The notes under the pieces were generated by a model. It worked only from the letters and a program-made list of their open reading frames with translations. It searched no databases and was not told the origin of the DNA. Of a stretch of DNA of 46,478 bases, positions 39,651-46,478 are shown in pieces. The stretch's first letter is position 1, and each line of letters opens with the position of its first letter. The position numbers and the translations under genes were made by a program. Origin of the DNA: Christensenella sp964592155 (GTDB lineage Bacteria > Bacillota > Clostridia > Christensenellales > Christensenellaceae); NCBI GenBank assembly GCA_964592155.1, contig CAZQDA010000012.1:1-46478 (forward strand). Reading direction: 5' to 3'.

Positions 39651-40595
39651 GTGGGATTCGATATTATTACAATGGGGCCGCTGATTGTAGAGATTATAAG
39701 AGTGGAACGCAACAGGCCGTTTTGTGAGGCAGGGACATTTGCGGGGCCGTATCCGAGCGGCGACACGCCGATTTTTGTTCATGCGGCAGCCAAGATGGGT
39801 ATGAATTGCGGATTTTTAGGCTCGGTTGGGGACGATGCTTTTGGAGAGTGCGTGTATGGCAGAATGAAGGCATCGGGTGTCGATATGACGCATACGCTCA
39901 TTGTGCCGAATAAATATACAGGTTCTACCTTCGTTTATTACAACGAAGACGATTCCAGGGATTTTATGTATCACCTGACCGGCTCGGGCTCAGAGGTGAT
40001 TTATCAGGGCGAAGTAGACAAAGAATATTTCAGGGATTGCAAATGGGTTCATTATACAGGCTTTACCATGGAATCCTCGCCGCGCGCGAGAGAGCTGGTT
40101 TATCAGACGATGGAGATTCTTGATCCAAAGACCAAAGTAAGCTTTGATCCCAACCTGCGGCCGGGACACACGCAGCAGGAAATCATGGAGATGGTGGGGC
40201 CTGTCATCGAGCGCGCAGATTTGATTTTGCCCAGCCAGGGAGAAGCGGGCGAATTTTTTGGCGGTGACGACTATGACGGCTGCATGCAATGGATGAAGCA
40301 GGGAAAGATGGTCGTACAAAAGCGCGGGGCAAAGGGAAGCAGGATATTTCATGATGGAAAAGTGGTGGATGTTCCATCCTTTGAAGCGGTGGAAATTGAT
40401 CCAACCGGCGCGGGAGACACATTCTGCGCGGCATTTCTCACGGGGCTCGTCGATGGAAAAACGCCGGAGCAGGCGGCACGGTTTGCAAATGTGGCTGGCG
40501 GCTTTGCCATCAGCGCAATGGGGCCGATGGAAGGCGCTGTTGACAAACAGACAATTGAAGATTTTTTAAGCTCAAATAAAACAAAAATTGAATGA
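39651..40595 (+). CDS. PfkB family sugar kinase, KDG-kinase-like
   Basis: 314-aa ATP-dependent kinase. The N-terminal GFDIITMGPLIVEI strand leads to the PSGDTPIFVHAAAKMG substrate loop, in place of the usual GGxxxN. YTGSTFVYYNEDDSRDFMYH lines the sugar site, and the PfkB signature 2 is DPTGAGDTFCAAFLTG with catalytic Asp256. It resembles 2-keto-3-deoxygluconate and fructoselysine kinases more than ribokinase. GTG start at 39651 follows AAGGAG; a TTG six codons earlier lies within that site. First gene of GRE locus 2, so it probably phosphorylates the imported sugar or a later product. Confidence 0.9.
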   Translation: MGFDIITMGPLIVEIIRVERNRPFCEAGTFAGPYPSGDTPIFVHAAAKMGMNCGFLGSVGDDAFGECVYGRMKASGVDMTHTLIVPNKYTGSTFVYYNEDDSRDFMYHLTGSGSEVIYQGEVDKEYFRDCKWVHYTGFTMESSPRARELVYQTMEILDPKTKVSFDPNLRPGHTQQEIMEMVGPVIERADLILPSQGEAGEFFGGDDYDGCMQWMKQGKMVVQKRGAKGSRIFHDGKVVDVPSFEAVEIDPTGAGDTFCAAFLTGLVDGKTPEQAARFANVAGGFAISAMGPMEGAVDKQTIEDFLSSNKTKIE

Positions 40596-40619
40596 ACTCG
40601 TTAGGGGAGGAAATTACGA

Positions 40620-41471
40620 ATGGTTATTGACGTTCACACACATCCAGCGTTTATCAAAGACATCTTTGATTTTTCACGCGAAACGGAAAAAAGAAATATT
40701 TTCGGGCTGTATAAGGTTCACGTAGAGCCGCTCGACTTGCATATCAAACAGATGAACAACGCGGGAGTGGATAAGGAAGTGCTTTTGCCCCTTGATTCCT
40801 CCTGCAAATACAATGGAGAAGTGTTAATGCCCAACGAGCTCGTAAAAACGCTCGTGGAGATGGCTCCGGATCGTTTTATCGGTTTTGCTTCGGTAGACCC
40901 GCACGATCCGAAAGCAGTGGAAAAATTGGAATATGCAGTAAAAGAGCTTAAGCTTTGCGGACTGAAACTCAATCCTTCCTCTCAGGACTTTTATCCGGAC
41001 GACAAAATGGTCTACCCGATTTACGAAAAGGCCCTTGAGCTGGATATTCCAATTACGTTCCACGCGGGAATGTCGTGGGAACCGAATGCAAACTCCAAAT
41101 ATGCGCAGCCGATCCATTTTGAAGACGTTGCAATCGATTTTCCGGAGCTGAAGTTCTCGCTGGCGCATTTTGCGTGGCCGTGGATGACAGAGGCCGCCAT
41201 GCTGGCGGTGAAATATCCCAATGTGTATGTGGATACCGCGCTGTTATACTTCGACGCGCCCATCTCGTTTTTTGAGCATTGCTTTACAAAGGAAGTCAAG
41301 GCGACATGGATTGACAGGAGCCTGAATACGAAGATCATGTTCGGATCAAACTACCCAAGGATCGAGCAGCACAGGATGCGCACTGCGCTCGAGATGATCG
41401 GACTGCGCGAGGAAATGCTGGAGCGAGTGCTGGGCACAAACGCGCAGGAGTTCCTGGGGCTTGGGAAATAA
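40620..41471 (+). CDS. Amidohydrolase family protein (PF04909)
   Basis: 283-aa TIM-barrel hydrolase or decarboxylase. The HTH metal pair is in MVIDVHTHPAF at the N-terminus. FIGFASVDPHDPKAVEKLE and CGLKLNPSSQDFYPDD are typical of the amidohydrolase_2 group; further metal or catalytic His residues are in ITFHAGMSW and SLAHFAWPW, and GSNYP holds a late conserved position. Relatives include lactonases, orotate-type hydrolases and gamma-resorcylate decarboxylases. In this operon a lactone or amide cleavage step is plausible. Site GGGGAGG. It overlaps no gene and is close to the YjbQ gene. Confidence 0.88.
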   Translation: MVIDVHTHPAFIKDIFDFSRETEKRNIFGLYKVHVEPLDLHIKQMNNAGVDKEVLLPLDSSCKYNGEVLMPNELVKTLVEMAPDRFIGFASVDPHDPKAVEKLEYAVKELKLCGLKLNPSSQDFYPDDKMVYPIYEKALELDIPITFHAGMSWEPNANSKYAQPIHFEDVAIDFPELKFSLAHFAWPWMTEAAMLAVKYPNVYVDTALLYFDAPISFFEHCFTKEVKATWIDRSLNTKIMFGSNYPRIEQHRMRTALEMIGLREEMLERVLGTNAQEFLGLGK

Positions 41472-41484
41472 GGGAGGCAAAAAG

Positions 41485-41913
41485 ATGGTATTTTATAAAG
41501 ATTTCGTCGTTTCAAGCGACGCGTTTGAAAAAATGATTGCGATCACAGACGAGCTGAGAAAAGCGGTGGAAGAATCCGGAATAACGAACGGACAGCTTCT
41601 TGCCGAAACGGCACACACCACCACAGGAATCACAGTGAATGAAAGCCTTGAGTGTCTGGAGCACGACATGATGGAAGTGATGCGCAAGGTGGTTCCCATC
41701 AGCGACGATTATGCCCATGCGCATTTTCTTCCCACCTATGGGCGTACCTCTGCAAACGCGACGGGACACCTGCGGGGCATGCTGTTTGGAAACCACTGCC
41801 ATTTTATTGTGAAAGATGGAAAGCTGGCGCTCGGCGCGGCGCAGGATGCGTACCTTGTGGAAATGGATGGACCGCAAAACCGTAAAGTGATGATCAGCAT
41901 CATCGGAGAGTGA
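41485..41913 (+). CDS. YjbQ family protein (UPF0047)
   Basis: 142-aa YjbQ/UPF0047 protein. AETAHTTTGITVNE carries the conserved His and Thr residues. HAHFLPTYGRTSANATGHLRGMLFGN and DGKLALGAAQDAYLVEMDGPQNRKVMISIIGE match the family core that forms a trimer with a phosphate-like ligand site. The E. coli homologue can weakly replace thiamine-phosphate synthase, but the physiological role is unclear. Its presence in a sugar-type GRE operon is unusual and suggests it handles a phosphorylated intermediate. ATG at 41485 follows GGGAGG; an earlier in-frame start overlaps the amidohydrolase. Confidence 0.88.
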   Translation: MVFYKDFVVSSDAFEKMIAITDELRKAVEESGITNGQLLAETAHTTTGITVNESLECLEHDMMEVMRKVVPISDDYAHAHFLPTYGRTSANATGHLRGMLFGNHCHFIVKDGKLALGAAQDAYLVEMDGPQNRKVMISIIGE

Positions 41914-41941
41914 CAAAAAGGCGAAAACAGGAAGTCGGGTT

Positions 41942-44323
41942 TTGAAAATGGACTGCACATACACAAAAAATAAAATATTGGACATTGAAATGTCCGGACG
42001 CATACAGAAGCTCAAAGAAAAGGTTCTGGCTGAACCGAGGTATATTTCCACGGAGCAGGCTTGCATCATCACGGAAGTCTATCAGGAAAATGAGGATGTT
42101 TCCGTCCCGCTAAAGCGCGCTCTTGCGTTTGCGGCTTCTGTGGACAATATTGAAATCAAGATTTATCCGGAAGAGGACATCGTCGGCAACCGGACGGCAG
42201 GCTCGCGCGCGGGCGTGATTTTCCCTGAAGCGGGAACGGCATGGCTCAAAGAGGAGCTCGATACGCTGGAAACGCGCGATCAGGATCGATTTTCGGTTTA
42301 TGGGCGTGATTATGATATCTGCCGGAAGGTGCTGGAGCCATACTGGAACGAAAAAGATACGCTGGAAAACGTTATCATGGAACAGTATGGAGACGTTATG
42401 CGTAAGGTGGGCAAGGTTGCCAAAATCAACCAGACCGACCATGCGCAGGGGCATATCTGTCCGGATGTGGAAAAGTGGTTAAGGCTGGGGCCGTCAGGGC
42501 TTTATGAGGAAGTCCGGCAAAAGATGGCTGAGAATCCTGATCACAATGAATTTTACGGTAGCCTTGTGATTGTGCTGCAGGCGGCGTGCCGCTTTATGGT
42601 GCGCTATGCCGAGCTGGCTGAAAAAATGGCGGAAGACCTTGACGGTGATGACAAGGAAAGAATGCTTTCCGTGGCACAGGTTTGCAGGAGGCTTTCCAAA
42701 GGCGGAGCTTACTCCTATCATTCCGCGCTGCAAAGCACATGGTTTTTGTTTGTACTGCTGCAAATGGAGTCCAACGCTTCGTCGTTTTCACCGGGCAGGC
42801 TAGACCAGATTTTATATCCCTATTATGAAAAAGATGTAAAACAGGGCGTTTCAAAGGAACGCATGCTGGAATTGACGGAAGGCTTATGGTTGAAATTCAA
42901 CCAGCTTGTTTATCTGCGGTGCTATATGAGCGCGCGATATTTCGCGGGTTTCCCCATCGGGTTTAACGTTGCAATCGGTGGGAAGCGCCTTGACGGACGG
43001 GATGACTCCAACGAGCTTTCCTATCTCTTCCTTGCGGCGCAAAACCATATTAGGCTGCCGCAGCCGAATCTCTCGCTGCGTGCGTATAACGAATCGCCGG
43101 CGGAACTGATGAGCCTATGCGTGGATACGATTGCAAAGGGCGGCGGGATGCCGCAGATGTTCAACGACGAGGTTGTCATCGGCGCGATGATGGATAAGGG
43201 CATCGAAAAAAAGGACGCGGAGAATTATGCAATCGTCGGGTGTGTGGAGCTCACAACGCCGGGGGATAACCTTGGGTGGAGCGACGCGGCGATGTTCAAT
43301 GTGGTCAAGGTGATTGAGCTCACCATCAACAACGGCGTGTGCATGATCACGGGTGAACAAATCGGACCGAAAACAGGATACCTGACCGATTTTCAAACCT
43401 TTGAAGAATTTGAATCGGCATTCAGAAAGCAGATCGATTACTTCATGGATATCATGATGGAAATCCATCATTATGTGGATGTATGCCACGCAAAGGTGCT
43501 GCCCAGCGCGTTTTTATCGAGTGTGATTTCGGATTGCATCGAAAAAGGCGAGGATGTGACGGCAGGAGGAGCGCACTACAATTTTTCAGGAATACAGTTT
43601 ATTCAGGCCGCAAATCTTGCGGACAGCCTCGCTGTATTAAAGCAGCTGGTGTTTGACGAAAAGCGCTTTACCGCAGAGCAGATGATGGAAATGCTGTCAA
43701 AGAATTTTGAAGGCTATCAGCAGGAACGACAGATTCTCATCAGTCAGGTGCCCAAATACGGCAATGACGTAGAGTGGGTTGATAATATTGCGGTGAAATG
43801 GACAGACTATTTTTCGGACAAGCTCGACGCCTATACCAATGCGCGCGGCGGACGTGTGCAGATGGGGCTTTATACCGTGTCGGCACATGTGCCGATGGGG
43901 CTGAATGTGGCGGCGACACCGGATGGGAGACTGTCGAGATCCCCGCTTGCGGATGGCGGCGTATCCGCGATGTATGGCAGAGATAAAAACGGGCCGACGG
44001 CGCTCATCAATTCGGTGGCGCGCCTAAAGCATCGCAATGCAAGCAACGGTTCGCTGCTCAACATGAAGTTTTTGCCGTCGATGTTTGATACGCCGGAAGA
44101 AAAAAGTAAATTTATCGCGCTTTTGCGTGGGCTGATACAAAAAAAGATTGCGCATGTGCAGATCAATGTGATGGACGCGGAAGAATTGCAGGAAGCCAAA
44201 AAGCATCCGGAGCAGCATTCCAACCTGATTGTACGTGTGGCGGGTTACACAGCATATTTTGTTGAGCTGGCGGATGACCTGCAGGATGAAATCATTGAAA
44301 GGACGGCACATGGAGGCAGCTAA
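41942..44323 (+). CDS. Glycyl radical enzyme of the dehydratase/lyase-like group, locus 2
   Basis: 793-aa paralogue of the locus 1 GRE, similar along its whole length. Thiyl Cys about 434 lies in AIVGCVELTTPGDNLGWSDAAMFN with the C-x-E glutamate and the conserved SDAAMFN aspartate. The radical glycine is about 768 in RVAGYTA. GHICPD keeps the dehydratase-type histidine, while ESNASSFSPGR replaces the ESNGHS helix. TTG at 41942 is 7 nt from AGGAAG; ATG at 41948 is an alternative. Its activase gene overlaps its 3' end, so this pair is translationally coupled. Substrate unknown; the PfkB kinase, amidohydrolase and CUT2 transporter point to a sugar-like compound. Confidence 0.95.
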   Translation: MKMDCTYTKNKILDIEMSGRIQKLKEKVLAEPRYISTEQACIITEVYQENEDVSVPLKRALAFAASVDNIEIKIYPEEDIVGNRTAGSRAGVIFPEAGTAWLKEELDTLETRDQDRFSVYGRDYDICRKVLEPYWNEKDTLENVIMEQYGDVMRKVGKVAKINQTDHAQGHICPDVEKWLRLGPSGLYEEVRQKMAENPDHNEFYGSLVIVLQAACRFMVRYAELAEKMAEDLDGDDKERMLSVAQVCRRLSKGGAYSYHSALQSTWFLFVLLQMESNASSFSPGRLDQILYPYYEKDVKQGVSKERMLELTEGLWLKFNQLVYLRCYMSARYFAGFPIGFNVAIGGKRLDGRDDSNELSYLFLAAQNHIRLPQPNLSLRAYNESPAELMSLCVDTIAKGGGMPQMFNDEVVIGAMMDKGIEKKDAENYAIVGCVELTTPGDNLGWSDAAMFNVVKVIELTINNGVCMITGEQIGPKTGYLTDFQTFEEFESAFRKQIDYFMDIMMEIHHYVDVCHAKVLPSAFLSSVISDCIEKGEDVTAGGAHYNFSGIQFIQAANLADSLAVLKQLVFDEKRFTAEQMMEMLSKNFEGYQQERQILISQVPKYGNDVEWVDNIAVKWTDYFSDKLDAYTNARGGRVQMGLYTVSAHVPMGLNVAATPDGRLSRSPLADGGVSAMYGRDKNGPTALINSVARLKHRNASNGSLLNMKFLPSMFDTPEEKSKFIALLRGLIQKKIAHVQINVMDAEELQEAKKHPEQHSNLIVRVAGYTAYFVELADDLQDEIIERTAHGGS

Positions 44324-44974
44324 GGGACTGGTTTTCGAAATCAAAAGATTTGCGGTGCATGACGGACGCGGCATCAGGACAACCGTATTTTTAAAAGGAT
44401 GCCCCCTTTCGTGCAAATGGTGTCATAATCCGGAAGGAATTCAACTAAAACCTTATATCTGGCAAAGTAAAAACGAATGTATCGAATGCGGAATGTGTCT
44501 TGCCGCTTGCCCCAAAGGAGCGCTTTTCAAGACCGGCGGCAGGATTTTATGCAATCATGATCGGTGCAATTTATGCGGCACATGCGCTGCGGTCTGTCCG
44601 ACGACCGCGATCAAATTTGATTCGCAGGAGATGTCGGTGGAAGATGTTATGGAGGTTGTGCGCAAGGACAAAGAATTTTACGAGATTTCAGGCGGCGGGC
44701 TCACCCTTTCGGGTGGGGAACCCACAATGCAGCACGAATTTGCGCTTGCGCTGCTTCACGCGGCAAAAGGAGAGGGAATTGATACGGCGATGGAAACTTC
44801 GCTAAGCTGCACGCAGGAAGTGATTGAGAAGTTTATTCCTCTGGTTGACCACTTTTTTACGGATATTAAGCTGTATGAAGAGACAGATCACCGCAAATAT
44901 ACCGGAATGCCGAACGAAATTATAAAAAGCAACTTTCGTTATTTGGCCAAAAGCGGATGCAGCATGACTTGCAG
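44310..44974 (+). CDS. Glycyl radical enzyme activase (radical SAM), locus 2, 3' end lost in gap
   Basis: The ATG overlaps the GRE stop by 14 nt. FAVHDGRGIRTTVFLKGCPLSCKWCHNPEG holds the radical SAM CX3CX2C. CIECGMCLAAC and CNLCGTCAAVC are the two ferredoxin-like clusters, and TLSGGEPTMQ the SAM site. About 222 residues are visible, ending in KSGCSMTC right before the N run; about 70-80 residues are missing. Sequence after the gap has a stop in every plausible continuation close to the edge and does not resemble an activase C-terminus, so the true gap may be longer or shorter than 100 bases. It matches the locus 1 activase in domain plan. Confidence 0.92.
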
Positions 44975-45074
44975 NNNNNNNNNNNNNNNNNNNNNNNNNN
45001 NNNNNNNNNNNNNNNNNNNNNNNNNNNNNNNNNNNNNNNNNNNNNNNNNNNNNNNNNNNNNNNNNNNNNNNNNN
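44975..45074. other. Assembly gap of 100 N
   Basis: A run of exactly 100 N, the conventional placeholder for a gap of unknown size. It interrupts the locus 2 activase; genes could be missing between it and the receptor gene. Confidence 0.99.
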
Positions 45075-45244
45075 AAAACATAGTTGAAATTATAGCAGGG
45101 CGATTGCCCGTACCCATTGGGGAGTGGGTGCATCGATCATTTTTAAAACAATGGCATATGGTATTGTTCAAACGGATTTCAATTTTTTGCGGAAAAAAAC
45201 GCAAAAATAAACTATAATCTTATACTATTTTAGGAGGAAAAGAA

Positions 45245-46306
45245 ATGAAAAAAAGCAAGATTTTGGCAACAATCGTGGCAGTGCTGCTGGTTGCAGGTAT
45301 GGCGATAGGCTGCGCGGCTCCGGCAGCGGCTCCTTCCGCAGAAGCTACGACAGAGGCATCTGCTTCCGTAGAGGCCACGACAGAAGCATCCGCTTCGAAC
45401 GCGGGAACGGCTGACGCAGGCACGCCCAAGAAAATCGGCGCATCCCTGCAGAACATGTCCAATCCTTACTTCATCGAAGTTGCGAACGGCATCGAAGCAA
45501 AGTGCAAAGAGCTTGGTTGGGAAGTAACGGTTACAGATGCAAACTATGACGTTGCAAAACAGGTTTCCGACGTGGAAAACTTCCTAGCGCAGGGCGTTGA
45601 CGGATTGTTCATCTGCCCCATTGACGCAAATGCGCTCACACAGGTTGTTGAAAAAGCAAAATCGGAAGGAATTCCGGTTGTCGCTCAGGCGCAGCTTGTT
45701 CCGCAGGCGGACGCGCAGCTCACGATTGACGAATATGACTATGGTACTGCGATTGGTACGCAGGCGGCAGCCTGGATCAATGAAAAGCTGGGAGGAAAAG
45801 GCAACGTGCTGATCATTTCCCAGGATAACGTAGAAGACGTTGTCAGAAGAGGCGACGGCATCCAGGAAACCATCCTGAAGCTGGCTCCTGAGTCCAAGAT
45901 CGTAGCTCGCCAAGCTGGTGATTCTCCTGACGCCGCAATGAGCGTGACAGAAAACATCATGCAGGCGAACCCGGAAGTAAATGTAATCGCATGCGTAAAC
46001 GACTCCAGTGCTCTTGGAGCAAACGAAGCGATTAAAGGCATGAATCTTTCGCAGGATAAGCTTGACCTGTTCTATATTGGCGGCGCAGACGCTACGGAAG
46101 AAGCGGTTGCCAAGATCAAAGACACAGGCAACCTGATTCGTTCTACGATCGATATCACACCTGCGAAATATGGTTCCATGGGCGTTGAGAAGCTGGATGA
46201 ATACATGAAGAATGGCGTACCGGCAGAGCAGGAAGTAATCTATTACGAAACAAAACCGGTATGGCAGGGAGACCTTGTGGAAGGCGGATTTAAGCCGGCT
46301 GCATAA
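45245..46306 (+). CDS. Sugar ABC transporter substrate-binding lipoprotein, locus 2
   Basis: 353-aa CUT2-type receptor. Lipoprotein signal ends AIGC (Cys about 19-20). A low-complexity linker follows with the duplicated unit EATTEASAS. The periplasmic-binding-protein-4 domain starts at KIGASLQNMSNPYF, which is typical for ribose/galactose/inositol receptors. CVNDSSALGANEAIKG is the hinge region. Site AGGAGG. A TATAAT at 45213 could give it a separate promoter, but the -35 lies in a hairpin-like A/T tract. It is followed by a hairpin and the ATPase gene, as in locus 1. Confidence 0.93.
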   Translation: MKKSKILATIVAVLLVAGMAIGCAAPAAAPSAEATTEASASVEATTEASASNAGTADAGTPKKIGASLQNMSNPYFIEVANGIEAKCKELGWEVTVTDANYDVAKQVSDVENFLAQGVDGLFICPIDANALTQVVEKAKSEGIPVVAQAQLVPQADAQLTIDEYDYGTAIGTQAAAWINEKLGGKGNVLIISQDNVEDVVRRGDGIQETILKLAPESKIVARQAGDSPDAAMSVTENIMQANPEVNVIACVNDSSALGANEAIKGMNLSQDKLDLFYIGGADATEEAVAKIKDTGNLIRSTIDITPAKYGSMGVEKLDEYMKNGVPAEQEVIYYETKPVWQGDLVEGGFKPAA

Positions 46307-46340
46307 AAACATCCCAAATCTAATACGGTTAAAAAATGAA

Positions 46341-46374
46341 ATAGTCTGCGGCGGTCAGCGCCTCCGCAGACTAT
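46341..46374 (+). other. Intercistronic hairpin between receptor and ATPase genes, locus 2
   Basis: AGTCTGCGG (46343-46351) pairs with CCGCAGACT (46364-46372), followed after an ATAAA stretch by five T. It may partly terminate or protect the receptor mRNA, like the hairpins at 13659-13714. Confidence 0.55.
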
Positions 46375-46438
46375 AAATTTTTGTCGTAAACAAAGGAAAA
46401 GATACGCTGACTTACTGGCGGCGGGCGGAGGAGAAAAA

Positions 46439-46478
46439 ATGCAAGATTATATATTGGAAGTAAAGGATCTCTGCAAAT
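46439..46478 (+). CDS. Sugar ABC transporter ATPase, 5' end only
   Basis: The first 13 codons read MQDYILEVKDLCK, the usual opening of an RbsA-type ATPase, after a GGAGGAG site. The gene runs off the right edge. Its position after the CUT2 receptor mirrors locus 1. Confidence 0.75.
   Translation, partial: MQDYILEVKDLCK

Noticed and set aside
45075..45213. Short frame after the assembly gap as the end of the activase
   Set aside because: Its sequence (GRLPVPIGEW and a Lys-rich tail) does not resemble an activase C-terminus and may be non-coding.

Overview
The window looks like chromosomal DNA from a gut-type, probably anaerobic member of the Clostridia (Firmicutes). The signs are moderate GC, strong AGGAGG-type ribosome binding sites, frequent TTG/GTG starts, Bacillota-type families (YkoE/YkoD/YkoC, MrnC, DUF1461, CD3324, YjdF), a TPP riboswitch, lipoprotein sugar receptors and glycyl radical enzymes. 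The species cannot be named from sequence alone. A 100-base run of N at 44975-45074 is an assembly gap.

Layout. 1-400 has no protein gene I can support, but carries a promoter, a folded ~100-nt RNA and a terminator on the minus strand. 379-1014 is an unknown protein. 1078-3078 (minus) is a DUF2871 membrane protein and a catalase with a PerR-like box. 3197-6711 (plus) is a compact housekeeping operon: cyclase-family hydrolase, DUF1461 membrane protein, TsaD, a CwlD-like amidase lipoprotein and Mini-RNase III. An NlpC/P60 protein and RmuC follow.

8833-22126 is the first glycyl-radical-enzyme (GRE) locus. It is built as two divergent operons. The leftward one encodes a GRE activase, an AlsE-like hexulose-6-phosphate epimerase, a ribokinase-like kinase and a HAD phosphatase. 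The rightward one encodes a CUT2 sugar ABC transporter, an AroE-like dehydrogenase, a DeoR regulator, the GRE and an unusual ROK-like protein. Between them lie back-to-back sigma-A promoters embedded in a helically phased array of CCAATA boxes.

22149-26132 is a TPP-riboswitch-controlled ECF uptake operon for thiamine or its pyrimidine moiety. A tRNA-Pro(GGG) follows. 26455-34070 is a mixed accessory stretch: nitronate monooxygenase, a decayed GrpB gene, YjdF with a candidate riboswitch, a flavin reductase, a methyltransferase, small regulators, a VOC protein and a large surface protein. A Rieske oxygenase, an RpiB-like isomerase and a two-component system follow. The response regulator has a SARP-like DNA-binding domain, and both of its promoters carry the same 11-bp-phased heptamer repeats.

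38676-46478 is the second GRE locus: a divergent GntR regulator, PfkB kinase, amidohydrolase, YjbQ protein, GRE, its activase (cut by the gap), then a second CUT2 receptor and the first codons of its ATPase. The two GREs are paralogues with the same unusual active-site signature. Both sit with CUT2 transporters and sugar kinases, so the window appears to hold two related but separately regulated radical-based pathways for small polyhydroxylated substrates. The substrates are unknown.
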